Below are positions 44,111 to 52,254 of a DNA stretch of 64,000 nt, piece after piece. The translations under genes were made by a program, and so were the position numbers. The stretch is from an uncultured Acidimicrobiales bacterium (GTDB lineage: Bacteria > Actinomycetota > Acidimicrobiia > Acidimicrobiales > SZUA-35), in contig CALEWY010000044.1 of the NCBI GenBank assembly GCA_937925335.1, positions 17,035 to 81,034 of the forward strand. Direction: 5' to 3'. Below the pieces are notes generated by a model. The model had not been told where the DNA came from. It ran no database searches and was given only the letters and a program-made list of their open reading frames with translations. Position 1 is the first letter of the stretch. Every line of letters begins with the position of its first letter.

Positions 44111-45244
44111 ATGCCTGAACTCGTCGCCCTCGCCCTTCCCGGCGGGCCAACGTTCGTCGAAGCGTTGAAGCGCACCTGGGATCGAGGCGATGCCATCGTC
44201 CCGCTCGATCCCCGACTTCCGGCTCGCGAGGCCGATCTCGTGATGCGCACCTTGCGACCCACGGCAATCGTCGAGACCGACGGCCAGCAGCGGTCGCTCG
44301 ACAACGGATTGGCCGTGGAGCCCGGTGATGCCGTCGTGCTCGCAACGAGCGGAACCACCGGCGCACCAAAGGGAGTGGTCCACACGCACGACGGCGTGCG
44401 AGCCTCGGCCGAGGCAACCAGTGCGGCGCTCGACGTCAACCCTGCCACCGACACCTGGCTGGCCTGCTTGCCGCTTGCCCACATCGGTGGGCTCGCCGTT
44501 GTGATGCGGGCGCTGATCATGGGAACGGGGCTCGTCGTGCACGACGGATTCGATGCCGACGCCGTGACCAGGGCTGCCGCTGAGGGAGCCACGCTCACCT
44601 CGCTGGTGACACGAGCGCTCACCCAAGTCGATACCAAGGCGTTTCGAACCGTGCTCATCGGAGGCGCCGCTCCGCCGCCCGACCGTGCACCAAACGTGAT
44701 CGCCACCTACGGCATGACCGAAACCGGCTCGGGCTGCATCTACGAACGCGGCCCACTCGATGGGGTCGAAATCCGCATCGACGACGCAGCCCAGATCCAC
44801 CTGCGAGCTCCACTTCTCGCTCGGGCCTATCGAATGCTCGACGACGACGGATCGACGCGCCACGCCGACCTCACCGACGACGGAGGCTGGTTCCCAACCG
44901 GCGACCTCGGGCACTGGGGTGACGACGGCTTGATCCGAGTCGACGGACGCGCCGGCGACGTGATCGTGACGGGCGGCGAGAAGGTCTGGCCAGCCAGGGT
45001 CGAGCCGTTGCTCGCCGCTCAGCCTGGCGTTGGTGAGGTTGCGCTGATCGGACGCCCACACCCCGAATGGGGACACGAGACTGTCGCCGTCATCGTGCCG
45101 GCGGTCGGCGCCGAACCCGATCTGGACCAGCTTCGAGATGCAGTGAAACAGGAGCTTCCGGTTTGGTATGCACCTCGCCGTATCGAGTTGGTGAGCGAAC
45201 TGCCAAAGACTTCGCTCGGCAAGGTCCGCCGCACTCAGTTGTAG
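44111..45244 (+). CDS. menE: o-Succinylbenzoate-CoA ligase MenE
   Basis: A 377-residue ANL-superfamily ligase, the short form usual for MenE. VVLATSGTTGAPKGVVHTHDGV is the AMP-binding P-loop, IATYGMTETGSGC the central motif, and GGWFPTGDLGHWGDDGLIRVDGRAGDVIVTGGEKV the hinge with the catalytic Asp and RxDD-like loop. The C-terminal Lys is in PKTSLGKVRRTQL. It activates o-succinylbenzoate to its CoA ester for MenB. Start ATG at 44111. Because the protein is short the C-terminal subdomain is complete but compact. Confidence 0.88.
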   Translation: MPELVALALPGGPTFVEALKRTWDRGDAIVPLDPRLPAREADLVMRTLRPTAIVETDGQQRSLDNGLAVEPGDAVVLATSGTTGAPKGVVHTHDGVRASAEATSAALDVNPATDTWLACLPLAHIGGLAVVMRALIMGTGLVVHDGFDADAVTRAAAEGATLTSLVTRALTQVDTKAFRTVLIGGAAPPPDRAPNVIATYGMTETGSGCIYERGPLDGVEIRIDDAAQIHLRAPLLARAYRMLDDDGSTRHADLTDDGGWFPTGDLGHWGDDGLIRVDGRAGDVIVTGGEKVWPARVEPLLAAQPGVGEVALIGRPHPEWGHETVAVIVPAVGAEPDLDQLRDAVKQELPVWYAPRRIELVSELPKTSLGKVRRTQL

Positions 45245-45276
45245 AGCCGAGCGCGGTAGCCGCGAACCGTCGGCTC
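45244..45276. terminator. Hairpin terminator after menE
   Basis: GAGCCGA (45244-45250) pairs with TCGGCTC (45270-45276), and inside it CGCGG pairs with CCGCG around TAG. It lies between the convergent menE and nucleotidyltransferase genes and ends just before the latter's stop. No T-tract. Confidence 0.55.
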
Positions 45277-45280
45277 AGGC

Positions 45281-46105
45281 CTAGTCCCGAGCTGCCATCG
45301 CAGCTTGGACGGTCTCGAAGTCGTCCGGGTTCGTGATGCCCATCCACTGCTCCGGAGAGGCAACAACGTCGACCGACACCTTGCCCTGGCCCATGAGCTC
45401 ACCAACGACGGTCGGCAGGAACGCCTCGGCCTTTGGTTCATCCGCACTCACGGCGAGGAAGGCTTCCCAGCTTTCCTGGAAGTCCGTCATCACGCTCGGG
45501 TGGAAGCACCAGAAGTTCATCGACGCTGGTGTCTCCGCAGAAACGATCTCGCCGCCGGCGGTGAACTCACCGGATTCGAGCCGCTCACAACCCTCGGTTT
45601 CGACGATGGCGGTGAGCTTGCCGTCGACCACTTCACAAAGCGCGCGCGTCACGGCACCGACGGCCGGCACGGTCTTGCCGATCTGGAAGGCGATGTTTGC
45701 GCACACGCCGGGAGCGCTCTTGGCGAGCTCGGCTGCTGCGAGTGTGTAGCTCGACGGCCCGTAGTAGTCGTCCGCGTTGATCACGGCGAACGGTGCGTCG
45801 ATCGCGTCGACCGCGGAAAGCACGGCGTGAAGCGTGCCCCAGGGCTTTTCACGGGCCGGTCCAAGATCGTCTTGGCGCACGTAGTCGATCGTGATGCCGG
45901 AGTGCTGCTCGTCGATGTGGGCGCGGACGTCGTCTTCGATCTCCGAACGAATGATCAGCACAACACGGTCGAAACCGGCGCTCACCGCATCCTTGATCGA
46001 GAAATCCAAAATCGCTTCGCCGTTCGGACCGACTTTGGCGAGCTGCTTGACGCCACCAAATCGACTGCCGAGGCCAGCCGCCATAATTACGAGAGTTGCA
46101 TTCAC
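45281..46105 (-). CDS. Nucleotidyltransferase (NTP_transferase family)
   Basis: A 274-residue sugar-nucleotide-type transferase. TLVIMAAGLGSRFGGVKQLAKVG is the nucleotide-binding opening (GxGxRxGG...K). DAPFAVINADDYYGPSSYTLAA holds the metal-binding Asp, and LGPAREKPWGTLHAVLSAV precedes it. The C-terminal region differs from UTP-glucose-1-phosphate uridylyltransferase, so the sugar is not clear. GTG at 46105 is chosen because it begins the family N-terminus; a GTG at 46111 is equally possible. Confidence 0.85.
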   Translation of the reverse strand: MNATLVIMAAGLGSRFGGVKQLAKVGPNGEAILDFSIKDAVSAGFDRVVLIIRSEIEDDVRAHIDEQHSGITIDYVRQDDLGPAREKPWGTLHAVLSAVDAIDAPFAVINADDYYGPSSYTLAAAELAKSAPGVCANIAFQIGKTVPAVGAVTRALCEVVDGKLTAIVETEGCERLESGEFTAGGEIVSAETPASMNFWCFHPSVMTDFQESWEAFLAVSADEPKAEAFLPTVVGELMGQGKVSVDVVASPEQWMGITNPDDFETVQAAMAARD

Positions 46106-46197
46106 CCTCACATGGTCGCCCACCAGCGTTCCGGTTCCAACCATGCTCGCCAGCGAATTTGGCGAACCTTCTCCGAGGACCTCCGATGGGTGCCTGG

Positions 46198-47667
46198 TCA
46201 GTCGTGCAAGTAGTACTGCGAGGTCTGCTCAACGAACGTTGCGACCTCGGCTTCCCACTGTCCGACGATCTCCTCAACCGGCACGCCTGCTTGCAAACCA
46301 CGGCGGAGCCGAGGCGAACCCGACAGGAGATCGAACACTGCGGGCCGATCGATGATCGACCCCTCACCTGCGGCGGTGGCCTGGCGTTGCGCGGCGACGA
46401 CAAGATGCATTCCTGTTTCGACCGGACGGTGGATAGACGGATCGGTGAGCGTCATGGCCACGCCGTAGACCTCTTCGTCTCGGTAACGAGGACGCACCGA
46501 AACGTTCGGAATCACCATCGGCGTGTAGGTCACAGCTTCGAAGGTCACGCCTGGCAAGTTGAGCGCGTTCATCTCGTCGGCCAGGAGATCACCATCCAGC
46601 CACGGCGCTCCGATCGCTGAGAATGGGCGCTCGGTGCCGGTGCCGTAGCTCAACGTGGTGGCTTCGAAGAAGACGGTGGCCGGGTAGGTGAGGCCGGATT
46701 CGACGGTTGGAAGGCCAGGGCTTGGGCCGATCCAGTCGAGTTCGGTGTCTGGCCACGCCATGGAACGTTCCCAGCCACTGAGTTCGATCACGGTGAGATC
46801 GAGGCCGCTCATATCGCCAAGCCAGCCTTCACCCTTGATCGCGAAGGCGAGCTCGCCGGACGTCATCCCGAACATCGTCGGGATTGGATATTGGGCGATG
46901 AAGGAATCGAGGTCGGCATCACGCACGAACCCGCTCACCTGGTCACCACCGTGTGGGTTCGGGCGATCGAGGACCATGAACGAGATGCCGGCATCAGCCG
47001 CGGCACGCATCGCCAAGCCCATCGTCGAGATGTAGGTGTAGTAGCGGGTGCCGACGTCTTGTAAGTCGAACACCATCACGTCGATGCCTTCGAGCATTTC
47101 GGGGGTTGGCGTCCGTGTCTGCCCGTAGAGGCTGAAGACGACGGTGCCGGTCCGAGGATCGAACTCATCGTCGAAGACTTCGCCGGCGTCGGCGATTCCT
47201 CGGATGCCGTGTTCAGGTGCGAAGGCCGCCACCAATTCGACGTCTGGCGCCGCGTCGAGAAGATCGATCAGGTGCTCGTCACCAACCACCGATGTCTGGT
47301 TTGCGATGAGGCCAACTCGTTGGCCGGCAAGTTCGGCGAAGCCCGAGTCGACGAGGCGGCCCGCACCGGTTCGCACGACCGCGGAGGACGGTGGCACGGT
47401 CGTTGAGGTTTCGCTCGCGGGTGGTGCGCTGGTCGGAGCGGCGGTCGTCGATGACGTCGTGGCGGACGGCTCATCGGCGGGCTCGTCGAGATCGATCGTC
47501 GAACCGGCGTCGGGTGCTCCCGATGTCGTGCCCGTCGTGCCAGCCGGCGTGCCGTTCTCTGCACCACCGAGATCACTCGCCGTGCCGCACGACGCGGCGA
47601 CGAGTGCAAACGACAAGAGCGCAACCGCGAGTGCGGCCGGCGTTGCGCTGGTCGGAGCCTTTCTCAT
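46198..47667 (-). CDS. DUF1343 exo-beta-N-acetylmuramidase-type lipoprotein (NamZ-like)
   Basis: A 489-residue lipoprotein: signal peptide with lipobox VAASC, then a Thr/Ser/Pro linker of about 70 residues. The DUF1343 domain follows, recognisable by VGLIANQTSVVGDEHLIDLL, AFAPEHGIRGIADAGEV, GTVVFSLYGQTRTPTPEMLEGIDVMVFDLQDVGTRYYTYISTM and LDRPNPHGG. The family includes NamZ, an exo-N-acetylmuramidase acting on peptidoglycan fragments; activity here is inferred. The ATG at 47667 overlaps the end of the sulfotransferase-like gene as ATGA. Confidence 0.88.
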   Translation of the reverse strand: MRKAPTSATPAALAVALLSFALVAASCGTASDLGGAENGTPAGTTGTTSGAPDAGSTIDLDEPADEPSATTSSTTAAPTSAPPASETSTTVPPSSAVVRTGAGRLVDSGFAELAGQRVGLIANQTSVVGDEHLIDLLDAAPDVELVAAFAPEHGIRGIADAGEVFDDEFDPRTGTVVFSLYGQTRTPTPEMLEGIDVMVFDLQDVGTRYYTYISTMGLAMRAAADAGISFMVLDRPNPHGGDQVSGFVRDADLDSFIAQYPIPTMFGMTSGELAFAIKGEGWLGDMSGLDLTVIELSGWERSMAWPDTELDWIGPSPGLPTVESGLTYPATVFFEATTLSYGTGTERPFSAIGAPWLDGDLLADEMNALNLPGVTFEAVTYTPMVIPNVSVRPRYRDEEVYGVAMTLTDPSIHRPVETGMHLVVAAQRQATAAGEGSIIDRPAVFDLLSGSPRLRRGLQAGVPVEEIVGQWEAEVATFVEQTSQYYLHD

Positions 47668-48407
47668 GTCAAAACCAATCGGCTGGCGTGGAGCTCTCGA
47701 TAGATCTCGAGCGCATCTGCTGCGATCGGCTCCAGTTCGAGGGCCAGTTCGATCGAGTCTGCGGATTGGGAAGGAGCAGGTCCGAACTCCGTCGATGCCT
47801 CGACTGCGGAGTACCAGGCTGGCGCCCACACACCGTCGCTTTCGCGAGTACCAGCAGGCCACGACAGCATCGACTCGTCGAAGGGAACGTCGAGCGCCTC
47901 ACACATCGCTTCCAGGTGCTGACGGGGGTTGGTGAGGAAGTCGTCGGAGTCGATCACGACCGCGGCGCGGGGCGCGAGTTCGAGCTGTTGGGGCAAGCCA
48001 ATCGCCTCGACCGACACGTCGTTCCAGACCTTGCCGTAGCTCGCGAGAACCCGACGCGGATGGCGGATGAGAACGACGTGCACAAAGCGATCGAGCCACG
48101 ACCGGTCGAACGAAGGAAGCAGATGATGCGCCATGTGTTTCTGGTAGCTAATTGGCCGAGAGGCTCCACCGTCGGCCGCGGCGCCTGCCTCGACACACGC
48201 CGTGATGGCATCGCTTGGATCGCTGGGACCCGCCGCGAGAATCTCGTCGCGCATGGGATGGTCCCCGCCGGTCGTGGCGAGGGCGGCTGCGTAGAGCGGC
48301 TCGTCCATGACAGACGTGTCGGCTCGGTTCTCCCACGCACGCATCATCGCGGTCGAGAGATTGCGTGGACCCGACCATGCAGCGATCCGAACGGTGCGGT
48401 CAGACAC
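47664..48407 (-). CDS. Sulfotransferase-like protein
   Basis: A 247-residue protein whose N-terminal IAAWSGPRNLSTAMMRAWENR resembles the PAPS 5'-phosphosulfate loop of sulfotransferases, and whose VHVVLIRHPRRVLASYGKV resembles the 3'-phosphate-binding motif (RxPxxxxxS). The family is seen next to branched-chain aminotransferase genes; its real reaction is unknown. The start is GTG at 48407, overlapping the upstream aminotransferase stop by eight bases, and its own stop overlaps the next start, so three genes are coupled. Confidence 0.72.
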   Translation of the reverse strand: MSDRTVRIAAWSGPRNLSTAMMRAWENRADTSVMDEPLYAAALATTGGDHPMRDEILAAGPSDPSDAITACVEAGAAADGGASRPISYQKHMAHHLLPSFDRSWLDRFVHVVLIRHPRRVLASYGKVWNDVSVEAIGLPQQLELAPRAAVVIDSDDFLTNPRQHLEAMCEALDVPFDESMLSWPAGTRESDGVWAPAWYSAVEASTEFGPAPSQSADSIELALELEPIAADALEIYRELHASRLVLT

Positions 48408-49335
48408 CGGTGACCTCGTTGATGAGGTCGACGTAGAAACCTTGGAGCGACTCAACGATCTGACCGCGCTCACCGGATCCAATCGTGCGGCCGTCCACCG
48501 AGGTGACCGGGGCGACGCCGGCGAAGGTGCCGGTGACGAACGCTTCCGTCGCTCCGTAGACCTCGGTCAGGCTGAAGTTCTTCTCGCGGGCAACAATCCC
48601 GTGCCGTTCACACAGCTTCAAGATGTTGCGCCGGGTGATGCCTGGCATGCAGTAGTCGCCGGTTGAGGTCCACACCTCGGGCGGCCCGCTCGGTCCGTCG
48701 GGATGACGCACGATGAAGAAGTGCGTCGAGTTGCAGGTTGCGACGAACCCCTGCGGATCGAGCATGAGCGCTTCGTCGGCGCCGGCCTTTGCCGCTTGGA
48801 TACAGGCGGAGATGCAGTTGAGCTTCGAGTGCGAGTTCCACTTTGGATCCTGCACATCCGGCCGGCCCCGCCGCACGTGAACCGTGAAGAGCGACATGCC
48901 ACGGGTGAGCGTCTCTGGCCGGGGCATCTTGTATTCAGGGAGCACCACGATCGTTGGATCGGTGATCGTGAAGGCCGGGTCTTGGTAGGGCGTTGACTTC
49001 ACACCACGGGTGATCATCAGCCGAATGTGGACGTTCTCCGTCATCTCGTTTGCCACGAGCGTTTCGTTGATGATCGCTCGAAGTTCGTCCGGCGTTTTGC
49101 CAATGTCCATATCGATCGCTGCGGCGCCTTCGTAGAGCCGAGCGAGGTGTGCATCGCCGAAGGCCAGCGCGCCGTTGTGCACCCGGATGCCTTCCCACAC
49201 TCCATCACCAAGCATGAAGCCGGAGTCGAGCACCGAGACGGTCGCTTGGTCTCGCGGAACAAGCTCACCTCTGACGTGAATCAGGATGTTGGCGTTGCGT
49301 TCGTCGTCGTCATAGTCATGCGTTCCGTGAGCCAC
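48400..49335 (-). CDS. Branched-chain aminotransferase-like protein (class IV)
   Basis: A 311-residue class IV aminotransferase. ILIHVRGELVPRDQATVSVLDSGFMLGDGVWEGIRVHNG is the family opening, and WNSHSKLNCISACIQAAKAGADEAL carries the PLP Lys near residue 161. The next segment, ALMLDPQGFVATCNSTHFFIV, lacks the Glu that usually stands in the Exs..N motif (here TCNS), so substrate or activity may differ. GDYCMPGITRRNIL follows the standard GIT loop. The start is GTG at 49335. It heads a tightly overlapping operon with a sulfotransferase-like protein and a NamZ-like lipoprotein. Confidence 0.82.
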   Translation of the reverse strand: MAHGTHDYDDDERNANILIHVRGELVPRDQATVSVLDSGFMLGDGVWEGIRVHNGALAFGDAHLARLYEGAAAIDMDIGKTPDELRAIINETLVANEMTENVHIRLMITRGVKSTPYQDPAFTITDPTIVVLPEYKMPRPETLTRGMSLFTVHVRRGRPDVQDPKWNSHSKLNCISACIQAAKAGADEALMLDPQGFVATCNSTHFFIVRHPDGPSGPPEVWTSTGDYCMPGITRRNILKLCERHGIVAREKNFSLTEVYGATEAFVTGTFAGVAPVTSVDGRTIGSGERGQIVESLQGFYVDLINEVTGV

Positions 49336-49349
49336 GAGCGAACAATAGG

Positions 49350-50648
49350 GTGACGCTCTTGGCGACAACACGAACCCCCGAAATCGAACGGATGGTGAAC
49401 CCGCGCGACATCGTCGCTGGCGTCACCGTCGCGCTCGTTTTGTTGCCCCAATCCCTCGCCTACGCCGAGATCGCCGGAGTCCCGCCAGCGGTCGGTCTGG
49501 CCGCTGGCGCCCTGCCTCCGCTGCTCGCAGCAGTCTTCGCATCATCGCCCTACTTGCAGACGGGCCCGGTTGCGCTCACATCGCTCCTGACGTTCGGCGC
49601 ATTGCAGGGCATGGAGGCCACGGGGACGACCGAATACGTGGCGTTGGCGGCGCTGCTTGCGCTGGTCGTCGGTGTGGTTCGAATCCTCCTCGGCTTGTTA
49701 CGTGGCGGCATCGTTGCGTATGCCATGACCGAGTCGGTGGTGCTGGGCTTCACAACCGGAGCGGCGATTCTCATCATCGGCTCGCAGCTACCAACGATGT
49801 TTGGCCTCGAGCGAGGCGATCGAGGCGTGTTGAGTGGCGACTGGTTCACGCTCACCCATCCACAACTGTGGTCCGTGACTGCCATCGTTTCAGCGCTGCT
49901 CACCATCGGGTTCGTGATCTCGCTGCGGAAGGTGCAACCCCTGTTCCCCGGCGTCTTGGTCGTCGTCATCGTCGCGGTGATGTGGAGCCGCCTCAGCAAC
50001 TTCGAAGGGGCGACGATCGGCGAACTGCCAGGCGGCTTCGTGTCGCTTTCGTTCGATCTGCCCTGGAATCAGCTCGGCTCGGTGATCGTCCCAGGCATCA
50101 TCATCGCCCTTGTCGGCTACGCCGAACCGGCGTCGATCGCCCGCACCTTCGCAACCGAAGAGGGCACCGCCTGGGACTCCAGCAAGGAGCTGGTCAGCCA
50201 GGGGATTGCCAACGTCGCCTCTGCGATCGCTGGCGGCTTCCCGGTTGGTGGTTCGTTCTCCCGATCGGCGCTCAACCGCGTCGCCGGTGCAAAGACGGCC
50301 GCAGCCGGAGGTGTGACGGGCGCGGTGATCCTGGCGCTCCAACCGCTGTCTCCCCTGCTCGAACCGCTGCCAAGAGCCGTCCTCGGGGCGATCGTGTTCG
50401 TCGCCGTCTTCAAGCTCGTCAAGATCGCCGAACTCGTATCGCTCATTCGTACGGCTCCTCGCCATGCGCTCGTCGCATGGGGCACCTTCGCCGCCACGTT
50501 GGCGACCGCGCCGAAGGTCGAACGTGGTGTGGTGATCGGCATCGTGTTGGCGGCGGCCATGTTCGCCTACGAGCAGTACACCGACGAGGGCATTCGCAGC
50601 CCAACGGAAATGGCGCGCAACGCCATGGCAAACCACGAGCAGGCGTGA
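49350..50648 (+). CDS. SulP family anion permease lacking a STAS domain
   Basis: A 432-residue membrane protein with about 11-12 helices. The SulP signature PQSLAYAEIAGVPPAVGLAAGALPPLLAAVF is at residues 31-62, and GGFPVGGSFSRSALNRVAGAKTAAAG is the conserved late motif. SulP carriers move sulfate, bicarbonate or other anions. Unlike most members it ends at about residue 430 without the cytoplasmic STAS domain. The start is GTG at 49350 and is divergent from the aminotransferase operon by 14 bases. The stop overlaps the phosphatase start as GTGA. Confidence 0.9.
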   Translation: MTLLATTRTPEIERMVNPRDIVAGVTVALVLLPQSLAYAEIAGVPPAVGLAAGALPPLLAAVFASSPYLQTGPVALTSLLTFGALQGMEATGTTEYVALAALLALVVGVVRILLGLLRGGIVAYAMTESVVLGFTTGAAILIIGSQLPTMFGLERGDRGVLSGDWFTLTHPQLWSVTAIVSALLTIGFVISLRKVQPLFPGVLVVVIVAVMWSRLSNFEGATIGELPGGFVSLSFDLPWNQLGSVIVPGIIIALVGYAEPASIARTFATEEGTAWDSSKELVSQGIANVASAIAGGFPVGGSFSRSALNRVAGAKTAAAGGVTGAVILALQPLSPLLEPLPRAVLGAIVFVAVFKLVKIAELVSLIRTAPRHALVAWGTFAATLATAPKVERGVVIGIVLAAAMFAYEQYTDEGIRSPTEMARNAMANHEQA

Positions 50649-52219
50649 CCCTCGAGTTCACAAGCCGTCGTCGATTTATCGCTGGCCTGACCGCTCTGGT
50701 TGTCACTGCCTGCAGCCGAACAAGCGACCGGGATGGCCTGACCGACTCGACACAAGTGGGCGAAACGCCGTCCGCCCCATCGACATCTTCGACAGCCGAT
50801 GCCTCGTCGACGACGACCACGGCGCCGGACACCGATTCGAACGACTCGGCGAGGGCGGTCGACGATCTGGAACCGCCGATCGTTGGGCTTTCGACCGACC
50901 CATTCGCTCTCGGGGTGGCGTCTGGCGACCCCGATGCAGACGGTGTCGTGTTGTGGGTTGGACTCATTGGCGATGGCCTTCCCGACGTTGTGCCACTTCT
51001 CGTCGAAGTGTCGGACACCAACGACTTCAGTGCGCTCGTTTGGAACCAGATCGTCGAGGCCAGCGCCCTCGACCATCACACCGTCCGGGTGCTGGCGGAG
51101 GGACTCGGGCCGGACAGGCCGCTGCACTATCGGTTCCGTGTCGACGGCTTCACATCACCGGTGGGGCGTACGAAGACGCTCGGCATGAGTGGGCGAGACG
51201 CGCAGATCGCAGTGAGCTCATGCCAGTTACTCGAGACGGGCTACTTCTCCGCCCATCGAGACATCGCCGATTCCGAGGTGGACCTCGTCGTTTGGCTTGG
51301 CGACTTCATTTACGAGGGCGGCGGAGCGAGCCGATTCGACGGCCGTGCACATGATGGCGGCGAGGCTGTCGACCTTGCGGGCTACCGCCGGCGCTACGTG
51401 CAGTATTTGTCGGAGCCCGATCTGCAGGCGTGTCGTGCCCGCCACCCGTGGGCGGCCACCTGGGATGATCACGAGGTGGTCAACGACTACGGCGCGGGTG
51501 TGGATCCCGGGCGTCGGCTCGCGGCCTATCGAGCGTGGTGGGAGCACATCCCCACACGCCTACCGGCTCCAACCGATCGTGGCTTGGCCGTGTATCGGTC
51601 GGTCGACCTCGGAGCGGCCGGGCGTGTGCTGCTACTCGACCCCCGCCAGTACGCAACGGGGCCGACGGCCGACAAACCGACGCTGCTCGGCGAGGACCAG
51701 TGGGCGTGGCTGCGCGGTGAATTGTCGAACAAGCGGGGCGGCTGGGTGATGGTCGCCAGCCCGACGTTGGTTTCGGGGTTGACGACGTCACTCAGCGGCG
51801 CCGAGCCGCTGCTCGACTACACGTTTGGGGCCTATCCCGCCGAGCGAGCAGAGCTCCTCGAGCTCATGGCGGCGCATGATGCAGCCGTCGTCTCGGGCGA
51901 TCTTCACGCCGGGATCACCCTCGACGCCAAGCCAGAGTTGTTCGGTCCCGAGGCAACATCAGCCGCACCCGAATTCATGGCCCCGGCGATCTCGAGCCAG
52001 TTCCCCGAACGCTACGCCGAGGCTGCGCCACTCATCCCGCTGCTGAACACCCAGATTCGGTTCATCGACATCACCAATGGCTGGCTGCACGTCACCGTTG
52101 GCGATTCGGTGCGAGCTGACTATCGGTTCGTCGACGACATCGCCGATCCCGGTTCCGGCATCTCAATTCGCGCCAGTTTCCAAGTCGATCAGGGAAACCC
52201 AATCCCGCAGCGTCTCTAG
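50645..52219 (+). CDS. phoD: PhoD-type alkaline phosphatase (Tat lipoprotein)
   Basis: A 524-residue exported phosphatase. The N-terminus SRRRFIAGLTALVVTAC combines a Tat-like twin-arginine signal and a lipobox, so the protein is probably folded before export and anchored to the membrane. After a Ser/Thr-rich linker, PhoD motifs follow: FALGVASGDPDADGVVLW, VDLVVWLGDFIYEGGG, WAATWDDHEVVNDYG and VVSGDLHAGITL. The Asp and His residues bind the Fe/Ca centre. It releases phosphate from esters. It is coupled to the SulP gene, suggesting coordinated uptake of anions. Confidence 0.9.
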   Translation: MTLEFTSRRRFIAGLTALVVTACSRTSDRDGLTDSTQVGETPSAPSTSSTADASSTTTTAPDTDSNDSARAVDDLEPPIVGLSTDPFALGVASGDPDADGVVLWVGLIGDGLPDVVPLLVEVSDTNDFSALVWNQIVEASALDHHTVRVLAEGLGPDRPLHYRFRVDGFTSPVGRTKTLGMSGRDAQIAVSSCQLLETGYFSAHRDIADSEVDLVVWLGDFIYEGGGASRFDGRAHDGGEAVDLAGYRRRYVQYLSEPDLQACRARHPWAATWDDHEVVNDYGAGVDPGRRLAAYRAWWEHIPTRLPAPTDRGLAVYRSVDLGAAGRVLLLDPRQYATGPTADKPTLLGEDQWAWLRGELSNKRGGWVMVASPTLVSGLTTSLSGAEPLLDYTFGAYPAERAELLELMAAHDAAVVSGDLHAGITLDAKPELFGPEATSAAPEFMAPAISSQFPERYAEAAPLIPLLNTQIRFIDITNGWLHVTVGDSVRADYRFVDDIADPGSGISIRASFQVDQGNPIPQRL

Positions 52220-52254
52220 CGAACGACGGCGAGCGGGAGCTGTTCAGATTTGGT

